Positions 37,268 to 46,596 of a stretch of DNA of 64,000 nucleotides are shown one piece after another (positions within the stretch are counted from its first letter, which is position 1; each line of letters starts with the position of its first letter). The translations under genes and the position numbers were made by a program. A model generated the notes under the pieces. It searched no databases and was not told the origin of the DNA. It saw only the letters and a list, made by a program, of their open reading frames with translations. This DNA is from Streptomyces taklimakanensis (lineage in GTDB: Bacteria > Actinomycetota > Actinomycetes > Streptomycetales > Streptomycetaceae), in the NCBI RefSeq assembly GCF_009709575.1, contig NZ_WIXO01000001.1, positions 1,178,001-1,242,000 of the forward strand, in the 5' to 3' direction.

Positions 37268-39544
37268 ATGAAGCGCGAGTCGCCCGCCACCGACCCCGTC
37301 CAGGACGCCCCCGAGGTCGGCGCCCCGCGGCACTCGGCCGCCGGGCTGCCCGCCGTCGCCCACTCCCTGCGCGTCGCCCATCGGCAGATGGGGGCGCGAC
37401 GCACCGCCCTGACCCTGCTGGGAGTCAACCAGGCGGACGGCTTCGACTGCCCCGGCTGCGCCTGGCCCGAACCGGAACGGCGGCACACCGCGGAGTTCTG
37501 CGAGAACGGCGCCAAGGCCGTCGCCGAGGAGGCCACCCTGCGGCGCGTCACCCCCGCCTTCTTCGCCGAGCACCCCGTCTCCGAGCTGGCGACCCGTTCC
37601 GGCTACTGGCTGGGAGGGCAAGGGCGCCTCACCCACCCGATGTACCTGGCGGAGGGCTCCGACCACTACGTGCCGATCGACTGGGAGCGGGCCCTCGACA
37701 TCGTCGCCGACGAGCTGCGCGCCCTGTCCTCGCCCGACGAGGCCGTCTTCTACACCTCCGGCCGCACAAGCAACGAGGCGGCCTTCCTCTACCAGCTCCT
37801 CGCCCGCTGCCTGGGCACCAACAACCTGCCCGACTGCTCCAACCTGTGCCACGAGTCCTCCGGCGCGGCCCTGACCGAGACCCTCGGCGTCGGCAAGGGC
37901 AGCGTGCTGTTGGAGGATCTCCACCGCGCCGATCTGATCATCGTCGCCGGCCAGAACCCGGGCACCAACCACCCCCGGATGCTCTCCGCCCTGGAGCGGG
38001 CCAAGCGGAACGGCGCGCGGATCATCACCGTCAACCCGCTGCCCGAGGCGGGCCTGGAGCGGTTCGACAACCCCCAGACCCTGCGCGGCCTGGTCGGTCG
38101 CGGCACCCGGTTGACCGACCTGTTCCTGCGGATCCGGATCGGCGGCGACCAGGCCCTCTTCCGCGAGCTGTGCCGCCGCGTCCTCCTGGCCGACGGCGGG
38201 GTGGACGAGGAGTTCGTCCGCGAGCACACCCACGGCTACGAGGAGTTCGCCGCCGCCGCCCGCGCCACCGATCCCGACGAGGTGCTGCGCGCCACCGGAC
38301 TGGAACGGGCCGACATCGACCGGGCCGCCGAGCTGGTCCTCGCCTCGCGGCGCACCGTCGTGTGCTGGGCCATGGGCCTGACCCAGCACCGACACGCGGT
38401 GCCCACCATCCGCGAGGTCGTCAACCTCCTCCTGCTGCGCGGTGCCGTGGGCCGCCCCGGCGCCGGGGTGTGCCCGGTGCGCGGCCACAGCAACGTGCAG
38501 GGCGACCGCACCATGGGGATCGTCGAGAAGCCCTCTCCCGCGCTGCTGGACGCCCTGGAGGAGGAGTTCGGCGTCCCCATGCCGCGCGAGCACGGCCTGG
38601 ACGTGGTGGGCGCCATCCGCGCCCTGCGCGACGGGCGGGCCGGGGTGTTCTTCGCGATGGGCGGCAACTTCGTCGCCGCCTCCCCCGACACCGAGGTGAC
38701 CGAGGCCGCGATGCGCCGCGCCCGACTGACGGTGCACGTGTCCACCAAGCTCAACCGCTCCCACTGCGTCACCGGCGCCCGGGCCCTGATCCTGCCCACC
38801 CTCGGCCGCACCGAACGCGACGTCCGGGCGGGCGGCGAGCAGTTCGTCACCGTCGAGGACTCCATGGGCGTGGTCCACGCCTCCCGCGGGCGGCTGGCCC
38901 CGGCCGGCGAGCACCTGCTGTCGGAGCCCGCCATCGTCTGCCGGCTGGCCCGCCGCGTCCTGGGCCCCGACCACCCCGTCCCCTGGGAGGAGTTCGAGGC
39001 CGACTACGCCGCGATCCGCGACCGCATCGCCCGTGTCGTCCCCGGGTTCGAGGGGTTCAACGACCGGGTCGCCCGCCCCGGCGGCTTCGTCCTCCCCCAC
39101 GCCCCGCGCGACGAGCGCCGCTTCCCCACCGCCACCGGCAAGGCCAACTTCACCGCCGCGCCGCTGACGTGGCCGCGCGTCCCGCCCGGTCGGCTGCTGC
39201 TGCAGACCCTGCGCTCCCACGACCAGTACAACACCACGATCTACGGCCTCGACGACCGCTACCGCGGCATCAAGGGGGGCCGCCGTGTGGTGCTCGTCCA
39301 CCCCGAGGACGCCGCCGAGCTGGGCCTGCCGGACGGCTCCTACGCCGATCTCACCAGCGAGTGGGACGACGGCCGCGAACGCACCGCGCCCGGCTTCCGC
39401 GTCGTCCACTACCCGACCGCGCGCGGCTGCGCCGCCGCCTACTTCCCGGAGACCAACGTGCTGGTCCCCCTCGACGCCACCGCGGAGACCAGCAACACTC
39501 CCGCGAGCAAGTCCGTGGTGATACGGCTGACCCCCGCCGGATAG
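37268..39544 (+). CDS. FdhF/YdeP family molybdopterin oxidoreductase
   Basis: A 758-aa protein of the FdhA-like oxidoreductase family (YdeP type). The N-terminus has a Cys motif FDCPGCAWP (C-x2-C) with a later Cys in AEFCENGAKAV, followed by the molybdopterin-oxidoreductase fold (YTSGRTSNEAAFLYQLLAR, LIIVAGQNPGTNHPRML, CPVRGHSNVQGDRTMG, FFAMGGNFVAASPD, HVSTKLNRSHCVTG) and a C-terminal dinucleotide-binding barrel (LLLQTLRSHDQYNTTIYG). E. coli YdeP is linked to acid resistance; reaction unknown. No accessory FdhE or membrane subunit is encoded nearby, and no twin-Arg signal is seen, so it is probably cytoplasmic. Divergent from polA. Confidence 0.9.
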   Translation: MKRESPATDPVQDAPEVGAPRHSAAGLPAVAHSLRVAHRQMGARRTALTLLGVNQADGFDCPGCAWPEPERRHTAEFCENGAKAVAEEATLRRVTPAFFAEHPVSELATRSGYWLGGQGRLTHPMYLAEGSDHYVPIDWERALDIVADELRALSSPDEAVFYTSGRTSNEAAFLYQLLARCLGTNNLPDCSNLCHESSGAALTETLGVGKGSVLLEDLHRADLIIVAGQNPGTNHPRMLSALERAKRNGARIITVNPLPEAGLERFDNPQTLRGLVGRGTRLTDLFLRIRIGGDQALFRELCRRVLLADGGVDEEFVREHTHGYEEFAAAARATDPDEVLRATGLERADIDRAAELVLASRRTVVCWAMGLTQHRHAVPTIREVVNLLLLRGAVGRPGAGVCPVRGHSNVQGDRTMGIVEKPSPALLDALEEEFGVPMPREHGLDVVGAIRALRDGRAGVFFAMGGNFVAASPDTEVTEAAMRRARLTVHVSTKLNRSHCVTGARALILPTLGRTERDVRAGGEQFVTVEDSMGVVHASRGRLAPAGEHLLSEPAIVCRLARRVLGPDHPVPWEEFEADYAAIRDRIARVVPGFEGFNDRVARPGGFVLPHAPRDERRFPTATGKANFTAAPLTWPRVPPGRLLLQTLRSHDQYNTTIYGLDDRYRGIKGGRRVVLVHPEDAAELGLPDGSYADLTSEWDDGRERTAPGFRVVHYPTARGCAAAYFPETNVLVPLDATAETSNTPASKSVVIRLTPAG

Positions 39545-39596
39545 CCGGGGCCGTCCTCTGGTAAGCAAGACGCCGTAGAGCACAACCATCCCCACC

Positions 39597-39621
39597 GGAG
39601 CGGCGCCGTCGGCGCCGCTCC
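39597..39621 (+). terminator. Terminator or attenuator between fdhF-like gene and thioesterase
   Basis: Perfect 11-bp stem GGAGCGGCGCC (39597-39607) with 39611-39621, GTC loop, 52 nt after the fdhF-like stop and 26 nt before the thioesterase start. No T-run. Confidence 0.6.
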
Positions 39622-39647
39622 CGGCACGACGATCGGAGCCGTGAGCC

Positions 39648-40118
39648 ATGGGCGAGCCGACCAGCACCACGTTCCCGCAGGAGATCATCGACCAGTGGTC
39701 CGGGTCCGGCGTGGACCTGCCCTCCCTGTTCTCCGCCGGGAACCTCGGCCGCCGCATGGGTCTGGAGATCCTCCACGCGTCCCCGGAGAAGGTCGTCGGC
39801 ACCCTGCCCGTCGAGGGCAACACCCAGCCCTACGGGCTGCTGCACGGAGGCGCCTCCGCCGTCCTGGCCGAGACCCTCGGCTCCGTCGGCGCCATGCTCC
39901 ACGGCGGACCGGGCAGGATCGCCGTCGGCGTGGACCTCAACTGCACCCACCACCGAGGCCTGAGCTCCGGCACCGTCACCGGGACCGCCACCGCCGTCCA
40001 CCGCGGCCGCACCACCGCCACCTACGAGATCGCCGTCACCGACGAGCGGGGCCGACGCGTGTGCTCCGCCCGCCTCACCTGCCTGCTGCGCGACGCGCCC
40101 GAGGGCGCCCGCGGCTGA
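39648..40118 (+). CDS. PaaI-type hotdog-fold thioesterase
   Basis: A 156-aa acyl-CoA thioesterase of the PaaI/EntH-like hotdog family. LLHGGASAVLAETLGS carries the family H-G-G (His66) and catalytic Glu75; LNCTHHRGLSSGTVTGTATAVHRGRTTATYEIAVTDERGRRVC is the second hotdog block. Such enzymes release CoA from aberrant or aromatic acyl-CoA thioesters, and the exact substrate is not predictable. The ATG at 39648 is preceded by GGAGCCGTGAGCC. It lies alone on its transcript, behind a hairpin that follows the molybdoenzyme gene. Confidence 0.92.
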   Translation: MGEPTSTTFPQEIIDQWSGSGVDLPSLFSAGNLGRRMGLEILHASPEKVVGTLPVEGNTQPYGLLHGGASAVLAETLGSVGAMLHGGPGRIAVGVDLNCTHHRGLSSGTVTGTATAVHRGRTTATYEIAVTDERGRRVCSARLTCLLRDAPEGARG

Positions 40119-40231
40119 TCCGGGCCCCGCGCGGAATTTCCCGCTCCCAAGGGTGTTCCGGCCGGTCCCCGGTGCGTTTCAATACCGGCCCGGGCCGCCA
40201 CCGGGGCGGCCAGAACCGAAAGGGCACCGAC

Positions 40232-41125
40232 GTGCGGGCCATACGCCTGACACCCACCCAAAGGCGCGCCGCGGTCACCGCCGCGGCCGCGGCCGCCCTC
40301 GCACTGGCCGCCGCGGCACCCGCCACGGCGATCAGCTCCTACAACTCCGCCCCCGCTCCCGAACGGACCGAGGTCGGAGCGCTGGTGGTCTCCTACGACC
40401 ACGACGAGGACCCCGCCACACCCGAGCGGGTCGACTGGGTCTGCTCCGGCACGATGATCGACCGCGACACCTTCCTCACCGCCGCCCACTGCACCACCGG
40501 CTGGCCGACCGGCACCGACTTCCACGTCTCCCTCGACCAGGACGTGCAGGCCGCTCTCGATGCCGCCGCCGAGGAGCACCCCGGCGACTCCGGCGCCGTC
40601 GCCGCGGCCGTCGCCGTGGAGGGCACCGTGCACGACCACCCGGACTACCCCGGCCCCTCCTCCGACACCCACGACATCGCCGTCGTCGAGGTTCCCGCCG
40701 ACGAGATGGCGCGGCGCTGGGACTTCACCCCGGCCACCCTGCCCACCGCCGGGCAGCTCGACGCCCTGGGCTCCACCGCGCTGGACGACACCGACTTCAC
40801 CGTCGTCGGCTACGGCACCCAGGAGGCCCACCGCGGCCCCGGCGGACACACCCACCCGGGCGGCGGCGTGCGCATGAAGGCGCCCACGAGCTTCAACGCC
40901 CTCAACAAGGCGTGGGTGCGGGTGTCCATGATCGGCGCCCAGGACAACGGCGGTGCCTGCTACGGCGACTCCGGCGGCCCCAACTTCGCCGAGATCGGCG
41001 GCGAACGCCTCCTGGTGGGCACCACCATCACCGGCGACTCCCCCTGCTACGCCACGAACGTCGCCTACCGGCTCGACAGCCCCGGCGCCCGCGCCTTCCT
41101 GGCCCCGTACACCGACCTGCCCTGA
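40232..41125 (+). CDS. Secreted trypsin-like serine protease
   Basis: A 297-aa S1-family protease. A signal peptide with an Ala-rich core (AAVTAAAAAALALAAAAPATA) is followed by the full catalytic triad: His86 in LTAAHCTT, Asp148 in SDTHDIAVVEV and Ser247 in YGDSGGPNF. No long propeptide precedes the domain. A Gly/His-rich loop (RGPGGHTHPGGGVRMKAP) replaces part of the barrel surface. The oxyanion-hole context is intact, so unlike the homologue at 21680-22354 it should be active. GTG 40232 follows GAAAGGG. Convergent with the livF gene. Confidence 0.92.
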   Translation: MRAIRLTPTQRRAAVTAAAAAALALAAAAPATAISSYNSAPAPERTEVGALVVSYDHDEDPATPERVDWVCSGTMIDRDTFLTAAHCTTGWPTGTDFHVSLDQDVQAALDAAAEEHPGDSGAVAAAVAVEGTVHDHPDYPGPSSDTHDIAVVEVPADEMARRWDFTPATLPTAGQLDALGSTALDDTDFTVVGYGTQEAHRGPGGHTHPGGGVRMKAPTSFNALNKAWVRVSMIGAQDNGGACYGDSGGPNFAEIGGERLLVGTTITGDSPCYATNVAYRLDSPGARAFLAPYTDLP

Positions 41126-41161
41126 GCGGCACCGCCGCGGGTGGGAGTCGGGCGCGGGCCG

Positions 41162-41929
41162 CTACGCGGCGCCCTCGCCCAGGTAGGCCGCCCGGACCCG
41201 AGGGTCGGACAGCAGCTCGGACGCCTCGCCCTCCATGGCCACCGAACCGGTCTCCAGCACGTAGCCGCGGTTCGCCAACTGGAGCGCCTGCGCGGCGTTC
41301 TGCTCCACCAGCAGCACCGTGGTGCCCTGCTCGTTGATCTCCTTCACGATGTCGAAGATCTGCTGCACGATCAGCGGCGCCAATCCCATCGACGGCTCGT
41401 CCAGCAGCAGCAGCTCCGGCTTGCCCATCAGGGCCCGGCCGATCGCCAACATCTGCTGCTCACCGCCGGAGAGCGTCCCGCCCAACTGGCTCTTGCGCTC
41501 CCCCAGCCGCGGGAAGAGGGTGAACACCCGGTCTAGGTCGGCCTTGTCCACCGAAGCGAACCGGTACGCCCCCATCCTGAGGTTCTCCAGGACCGTCATC
41601 CGCGGGAAGACCCCGCGTCCCTCGGGGACGTGGCCGATCCCGAACCGCACCAGGTCGTGCGGCTTGATGCCGTCGACCCGCTCCCCGTGCAACAGCACCT
41701 GGCCCTCGCGCGGGGCGATCATCCCCGACGCCGTCCGCAACGTGGTCGACTTGCCCGCGCCGTTGGCGCCCAGCAACGCGACCACCTCACCGCGGCGGAC
41801 CGTCAGATCGACCCCCTTGAGCGCCTCGATCGCGCCGTAGAACACCCGCAGGCCGCGGAGTTCCAGCAGCACCGGGGCGGACTGCTCGCCGCCGGCCGAT
41901 TCCTTCTCCAGCTGCGTGGTGACGCTCAC
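41162..41929 (-). CDS. livF: Branched-chain amino acid ABC transporter ATPase LivF
   Basis: A 255-aa ABC ATPase with Walker A GANGAGKST, signature LSGGEQQML, Walker B LLLLDEPSMGL and the short LivF-type C-terminus (ASELLSDPRVRAAYLGEG). It pairs with LivG to power import of leucine, isoleucine and valine. The start overlaps the livG stop by 4 nt (GTGA), so translation is coupled. An N-terminal tail of about 20 residues precedes the domain. Confidence 0.96.
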   Translation of the reverse strand: MSVTTQLEKESAGGEQSAPVLLELRGLRVFYGAIEALKGVDLTVRRGEVVALLGANGAGKSTTLRTASGMIAPREGQVLLHGERVDGIKPHDLVRFGIGHVPEGRGVFPRMTVLENLRMGAYRFASVDKADLDRVFTLFPRLGERKSQLGGTLSGGEQQMLAIGRALMGKPELLLLDEPSMGLAPLIVQQIFDIVKEINEQGTTVLLVEQNAAQALQLANRGYVLETGSVAMEGEASELLSDPRVRAAYLGEGAA

Positions 41930-42864
41930 TCGTGCTCCTTGGTGTCCTGCGTCCGCGCCTTCGGGACCTCGCCGTCCGGGTCCGAGGGTCCCGAGGGAAC
42001 CGCCGTGTCCGACGGGGTCGCCTCCGCGGCCTCGTCCACGACCCCCAGGTACGCCTCGATCACCGCCGGATCCCGCTGCACCTCCGCCGGGGACCCCTCC
42101 GCGATCTTCCTGCCGAAGTTCAGCACCATCACCCGGTCGGCCACCGACATCACCAGCCGCATGTCGTGCTCGATCAGCAGCACGCTCACGCCCAGCTCGG
42201 TGTTGATCCGCCGGATCAGCTCCTCCAGCTCCAGCTTCTCCGTCGGGTTGGTGCCCGCCGCCGGCTCGTCCAGCAGCAGCACCTCCGGGTCGGTCGCCAG
42301 CGCCCGCGCGATCTCCAGCCGCCGCTGGTCGCCGTAGCTCAACGACCCCGCCAGCTCGTTCATCTTCTTCAGCAGGCCCACGAACGACAGCACCTCGTGC
42401 GCCCTGCGGTCACTGGTCCGCTCGGCCCTCCGGGCGCCGGGCAGCCCCAGCATGATCGACACCGGATCGGCCTTCAGCCGCGTCTCCGCCGCGATCTTCA
42501 CGTTCTCCAGCGCCGTCAGCGCCCCGAACAACCGGATGTTCTGGAACGTGCGCGCCAGGCCCAACCGGCTCACCACGTGCGGCTTGGCGCCCAGCAGCAG
42601 ATGCTCGCCACCACCCCGCGGGCGGTAGGTGATCCGCCCCTCCTGCGGGACGTACGCGCCGGTCAACGAGTTGAACAGCGACGTCTTGCCCGCTCCGTTG
42701 GGGCCGATCACCGCCAGCACCTCGCCGCGCCGCATCCGCAGCTCGACCCCGTCCAGGCTGGTCAGGCCGCCGAACCGCAGCGTCACGCCCGACGTCTCCA
42801 ACACCAGGTCCCCGGCCGCGTCCCGCGCCGGAGCCCGGTCCGTCTTCGTCGCCTCGGTGGTCAC
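41926..42864 (-). CDS. livG: Branched-chain amino acid ABC transporter ATPase LivG
   Basis: A 312-aa ABC ATPase with Walker A GPNGAGKTS, signature LSYGDQRRLEIARAL (LSYGxQR is typical of LivG), Walker B LLLDEPAAGTNPTEKLEL and switch His in LIEHDM. The C-terminus ends with the usual GSPAEVQRDPAVIEAYLG plus an extra acidic tail of about 40 residues. Its start overlaps the livM stop by 4 nt. It is the partner of LivF in the same importer. Confidence 0.96.
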   Translation of the reverse strand: MTTEATKTDRAPARDAAGDLVLETSGVTLRFGGLTSLDGVELRMRRGEVLAVIGPNGAGKTSLFNSLTGAYVPQEGRITYRPRGGGEHLLLGAKPHVVSRLGLARTFQNIRLFGALTALENVKIAAETRLKADPVSIMLGLPGARRAERTSDRRAHEVLSFVGLLKKMNELAGSLSYGDQRRLEIARALATDPEVLLLDEPAAGTNPTEKLELEELIRRINTELGVSVLLIEHDMRLVMSVADRVMVLNFGRKIAEGSPAEVQRDPAVIEAYLGVVDEAAEATPSDTAVPSGPSDPDGEVPKARTQDTKEHE

Positions 42865-44252
42865 CGCTGTCCGCCTTCCGCCGGACCGGTCGCGTCGGCG
42901 TCGCCGACCCCCGCCTCCGCCATCGAAAGCTCACGCTTGCGGCGACGGGAGGGCCACACGCCCTGCGGCCGGTAGATCATCATGATGACGAGGAGAGCGC
43001 CCAGGTACATGTAGCGGTCCTTGGGATCCACCCAGTCCCGCAGGTACTCCGGCAACCACACCAGGAACGCGGCGCCGAACAGCACACCGGGAATCGACCC
43101 CATCCCACCGAAGATCACGTAGGCGAGCACCAGGACCGACAGCAGGATCGCGAAGTTCTCCGGGTTGAAGTAGCCGGCCTTGCTGGCGTACGCCACGCCC
43201 GCCACCCCGGAGGTCGACGCGCCGATCGCGAACGCCATCAGCTTGTACCGCACCGTGTTCACGCCCGTGGCCGCCGCGGCCACCTCGTCCTCGCGGATCG
43301 CGGTCCAGGCCCGGCCCACCTTGGAGTGCTCCAGCCGCAGGAACAGGAAGATCGCCAGCACGATGAACCCGATCAGCAGCCAGTAGTACGGCATCGGGTC
43401 CAGCCTCCACTCGTACGAGAAGAAGCCCAGGTCGATGCTGAACCGCTCGACCTTCACGCCCCGCGTGCCCTCCGTGACGCCGTCGGCGTTCTTCGCCACC
43501 AGGTAGACGATCTCGTGGAAACCCAGCGTCACGATCGCCAGGTAGTCGCCGCGCAACCGCAGTGTCGGCGCGCCCAGGATCACTCCCGCCACCAGACAGG
43601 TGGCCACCGCGATCGGCAGCACCAGGAAGTTGTTGAGCACCACCGGCGGCTGCACCGGCAGCGCGCCCGTCCAGTACGCCGCGCTGTAGGCACCGATCGC
43701 GAAGAACGCGATGAAGCCCAAATCCAGCAGGCCCGCCCAGCCGATCACCACGTTCAGGCCGATCGCCAACAGCACGAAGATCGCGATCTGGTCCACCAGC
43801 ACCTGCTGCCAGTACCGCTCCACGCCCAGCGGCCCGAACGCCACCAGCGCCAGCAGCAGCACCGGCGCACCCAGGCGCACCCGGCGGTCCGTCTCCCACA
43901 GGTGCCGCGCCTTCCCCAACGGACTCGCGGCGGCCCCCCTGGCCCTCGTCACCGCGTGGGAGGTCTGCTCCCCCAGGAACTCCCGCACCGCCCAGACGGC
44001 CACCGCGGCGGCCACCCAGATCCACAGCGCCGGGCCGGTGAAGTCCTCCCGCAGCGCGAAGAACAGGTCCTGGGTGGTGCCCTCCTCGCCCGTCATCAGC
44101 GCCAGGGTCACCGCGACCGCCAGCACCGCGCCCAGCCGACGCCACCGCGGTCGCTGGTACCAGCTCACCTTCCGCAGCCGCGCCGCCGACGCCAACACGT
44201 CCGAGGCGCCCCGCGAAGTCCCCGCCGGCGGGGCCGAGGTCTTCGTGCTCAT
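42861..44252 (-). CDS. livM: Branched-chain amino acid ABC transporter permease LivM
   Basis: A 463-aa inner-membrane permease. The family core starts near residue 140 (LLALVAFGPLGVERYWQQVLVDQIAIFVLLAIGLNVVIGWAGLLDLGF) and has EAA-like coupling sequence GVNTVRYKLMAFAIGASTSGVAGVAYAS and the final VWLPEYLRDWVDPKDRYMYLGALLVIMMIYRPQGVWPSRRRKREL. About 135 N-terminal residues, with two extra hydrophobic segments, extend it beyond E. coli LivM. Such extensions are common in Streptomyces. The start overlaps livH's stop by 4 nt. Confidence 0.95.
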   Translation of the reverse strand: MSTKTSAPPAGTSRGASDVLASAARLRKVSWYQRPRWRRLGAVLAVAVTLALMTGEEGTTQDLFFALREDFTGPALWIWVAAAVAVWAVREFLGEQTSHAVTRARGAAASPLGKARHLWETDRRVRLGAPVLLLALVAFGPLGVERYWQQVLVDQIAIFVLLAIGLNVVIGWAGLLDLGFIAFFAIGAYSAAYWTGALPVQPPVVLNNFLVLPIAVATCLVAGVILGAPTLRLRGDYLAIVTLGFHEIVYLVAKNADGVTEGTRGVKVERFSIDLGFFSYEWRLDPMPYYWLLIGFIVLAIFLFLRLEHSKVGRAWTAIREDEVAAAATGVNTVRYKLMAFAIGASTSGVAGVAYASKAGYFNPENFAILLSVLVLAYVIFGGMGSIPGVLFGAAFLVWLPEYLRDWVDPKDRYMYLGALLVIMMIYRPQGVWPSRRRKRELSMAEAGVGDADATGPAEGGQR

Positions 44253-45172
44253 GCCGTCCTCCCCAGACGCTCGCCGAGAATGCCGGTCGGACGGACCATC
44301 AGCACCAGCACCAGCACCACGAAGGCCCCCACGTAGCGCCAGTCGTCACCCCACAGACCGACCGTCATGGTCTCCACCACACCCAGCAGCAGGCCGCCGA
44401 GCATCGCACCGCGCACATTGCCGATGCCTCCCAGCACCGCCGCGGCGAACGCCGTGATGCCGGGCAGGAAACCCATCGTGTACCACACCTGGCTGTTGGT
44501 GCCGAAGAGGAAACCGGCCGCGCCGCCGAGCAGACCGCCCAGCACGAACGTCCGGGACACCACCTTGTCGATGTCCACGCCCATCAACGACGCGACATCC
44601 GGATCCTGCGCCACCGCGCGGATGCCCGATCCCATCTTCGTGCGGTTCACCACGTAGTCCAGGCCGATCATCATCACGACCGCCGACACCAGGATCAGCA
44701 CCTGCGTGATGGTCAACTCCGCGCCGAAGACGCTCAGCACCCTCTTGTTCTCGTACATCGTCGGCATCGGCAGCGGATTGCGGCCGAACAGCTTGCCCGC
44801 CAGGTTGTACAGGAAGAACGAGGCGCCGATGGCGGTGATCAGGAACACCAGGCGCGGCGCGCCCCGCCTGCGCAGCGGCCGGTACGCCACCCGTTCCAGT
44901 CCGAAGGCCACCGCACCCCCCAACGCGGCACCCGCCACCATGCCGATCAGGACGTAGACGACCGAACCCGTTCCGGAGGGCGTCGTCTCGGGTATCAGAG
45001 CGGTCAGGGCCAACAGGCCGCCGTAACCGCCGAACATGAAGACCTCGCTGTGCGCGAAGTTCAGAAGCTGGAGCACGCCGTAGACCAGCGTGTAGCCGAT
45101 GGCGATGACGGCGTAGAGACTGCCGAGCACCACCCCTAGGACGAGGAAGTCCCAGAACTCACTGAGGGACAT
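44249..45172 (-). CDS. livH: Branched-chain amino acid ABC transporter permease LivH
   Basis: A 307-aa permease, the first of the four translationally coupled genes livH-M-G-F. The opening block FLVLGVVLGSLYAVIAIGYTLVYGVLQLLNFAHSEVFMFGGY and the last block AAVLGGIGNVRGAMLGGLLLGVVETM are diagnostic. The ATG at 45172 follows GGAAG. A small hairpin lies between it and the livK stop, so livK and livH can be on one message with livK in excess. Confidence 0.96.
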   Translation of the reverse strand: MSLSEFWDFLVLGVVLGSLYAVIAIGYTLVYGVLQLLNFAHSEVFMFGGYGGLLALTALIPETTPSGTGSVVYVLIGMVAGAALGGAVAFGLERVAYRPLRRRGAPRLVFLITAIGASFFLYNLAGKLFGRNPLPMPTMYENKRVLSVFGAELTITQVLILVSAVVMMIGLDYVVNRTKMGSGIRAVAQDPDVASLMGVDIDKVVSRTFVLGGLLGGAAGFLFGTNSQVWYTMGFLPGITAFAAAVLGGIGNVRGAMLGGLLLGVVETMTVGLWGDDWRYVGAFVVLVLVLMVRPTGILGERLGRTA

Positions 45173-45321
45173 CGAACTGTCTTCCTTGTGGAAATGTGCC
45201 GCCCGGCCGTGCGTTCGGCACCGGCGAGGAGCGGCTCGGAGATCACGGGGGCGGACACCCCGAACACGGACGTCCGCCGGGTGTCGCACCGGCCGGCGCG
45301 GGAGCCCCGCCCCCGCGCCGA

Positions 45322-45342
45322 CCGGCCGGAAGCGCCGGCCGG
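45322..45342 (-). terminator. Short hairpin between livK and livH (partial terminator or mRNA stabiliser)
   Basis: An 8-bp stem CCGGCCGG/CCGGCCGG (45322-45329 with 45335-45342) with loop AAGCG, directly after the livK stop. Such hairpins often allow surplus binding-protein mRNA. Confidence 0.55.
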
Positions 45343-45344
45343 GC

Positions 45345-46505
45345 TCAGCCCACCAGCTCGTCGATGCCGCCCTGGTACTCGATGCCCTCGCCCTTGACCT
45401 CGTACAGGTAGATGGCCTGGTTGGTGAACTCGCCCTTGTCGTCGAAGGAGAACTCCTTCGTCAGGCCCTTGTACTTCGCGCCGCGCAGCGCGTCCACCAG
45501 CGCCTGGCGCTCGACACCGCCCTCGGCGTGCAGCTTCTTCATCTGCTCGATGATCATCATCGTGGCGTCGTAGGACTCGGCCGAGTAGGTGCCCGGAGCC
45601 TGCTTGAACTCCTTCTCGTAGTCGGCGGCGAACTTCTTCGTCGCCTCCTCCTTCGTGGCGTCCGTGCACGCGCAGGTCAGCAGCCAACCGTCGGACGCGT
45701 CACCCGCCAGATCGATGAACTGCGCGTCGTTGGTCCCGTCACCCGACATCGTCACGCCGTCGAAGCCCGCCTCCTCCAGCTTCCTGGCGAACGGGCCGGC
45801 GTCCTGGTAGTAGCCGGCGTAGATCATGGCGTCCGGCTTGTTCTTCACGACGTTCTTCGCCGCTGCGCTGTAGTCCGGGGTCTTCTGCGGCACGCTCTGG
45901 CGCACCACGTCCACGCCCGCCGCCTTCAGGTCCTTCTCCGCGACGTCCGCCAGGCCGATGCCGTAGTCGGTCTTGTCGTCGACCACCACGACCTTGTCGG
46001 CCTTGACCTTCTGGGACAGGTACTTCGCCATGCCGGAGCCCTGGGCGCTGTCGTTCGGCACCGCGCGCAGGAACGTCTTGTACCCCTTGGTGGTCAGGTC
46101 CGCGCGCGTCGCCGAGGGGGACAGCGCCACCAGGCCCGCGGCGCCGAACATCTCGGCGGCGGTGTCCGCCGGCCCCGAGAACGCCGGGCCGATCACCGCG
46201 ACGACGCTCTCGTCGTCGATCGCCTTCTGCGCGGCGGTCGTCGCCTTGTCCGGCAGACCCTGGTCGTCGACCGACACGTACTCGACCTCGAAATCGAGGT
46301 CGCCCGAGGCCTTCGCCTGGTCGATCGCCAGCTTGATACCGTTCTCCATGTTCTGGCCGAGCTGGACGTTGTCACCGGAGAGCGGGCCCTGGAAGGCGAT
46401 TTTGTAAGCGCCGTCGCTTCCGCTGTCCCCCCCGCCGCATCCGGTGAGCGCGAGCGCACCGATGGCCATGGGAACGGCCAGCTTGACGATGGTCTTGTTG
46501 AGCAC
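45345..46505 (-). CDS. livK: Branched-chain amino acid-binding lipoprotein LivK
   Basis: A 386-aa periplasmic-binding-protein-like lipoprotein that captures substrate for the LivHMGF importer. Leader KLAVPMAIGALALTGC with lipobox Cys23. The Peripla_BP_6 core follows: AFQGPLSGDNVQLGQNMENGIKLAID, VEYVSVDDQG, AVIGPAFSGPADTAAEMF, LSPSATRADLT, DKTDYGIGLADV and FDGVTMSGDG. The residue pair Cys-x-Cys in LTCACTDAT is unusual for the family. GTG 46505 is set by GGGGG upstream. It is the promoter-proximal gene of the liv unit, downstream of a 20-bp palindrome. Confidence 0.95.
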   Translation of the reverse strand: MLNKTIVKLAVPMAIGALALTGCGGGDSGSDGAYKIAFQGPLSGDNVQLGQNMENGIKLAIDQAKASGDLDFEVEYVSVDDQGLPDKATTAAQKAIDDESVVAVIGPAFSGPADTAAEMFGAAGLVALSPSATRADLTTKGYKTFLRAVPNDSAQGSGMAKYLSQKVKADKVVVVDDKTDYGIGLADVAEKDLKAAGVDVVRQSVPQKTPDYSAAAKNVVKNKPDAMIYAGYYQDAGPFARKLEEAGFDGVTMSGDGTNDAQFIDLAGDASDGWLLTCACTDATKEEATKKFAADYEKEFKQAPGTYSAESYDATMMIIEQMKKLHAEGGVERQALVDALRGAKYKGLTKEFSFDDKGEFTNQAIYLYEVKGEGIEYQGGIDELVG

Positions 46506-46566
46506 CTGGAACCCCCTGGAGCCAGCTCAGATCACGACGATCGCCGTATCGTCCCGGCGTCGCGAT

Positions 46567-46586
46567 CCGCACGTACGTACGTGCGG
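46567..46586. promoter_or_regulatory. Perfect 20-bp palindrome at the predicted livK start site (operator candidate)
   Basis: CCGCACGTACGTACGTGCGG is an exact palindrome. On the minus strand it begins 10 nt after TAGATT (46602-46597), a -10-like box, so it would cover roughly +4 to +23. A repressor bound here would block initiation. No matching regulator gene is in the window. Confidence 0.65.
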
Positions 46587-46596
46587 TGTGGCCCGG

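Noticed and set aside
35026..39564. Long plus-strand frame over polA and the molybdoenzyme gene
   Set aside because: Antisense to polA in its first half and out of frame with the molybdoenzyme in its second; both real genes have full family motifs.
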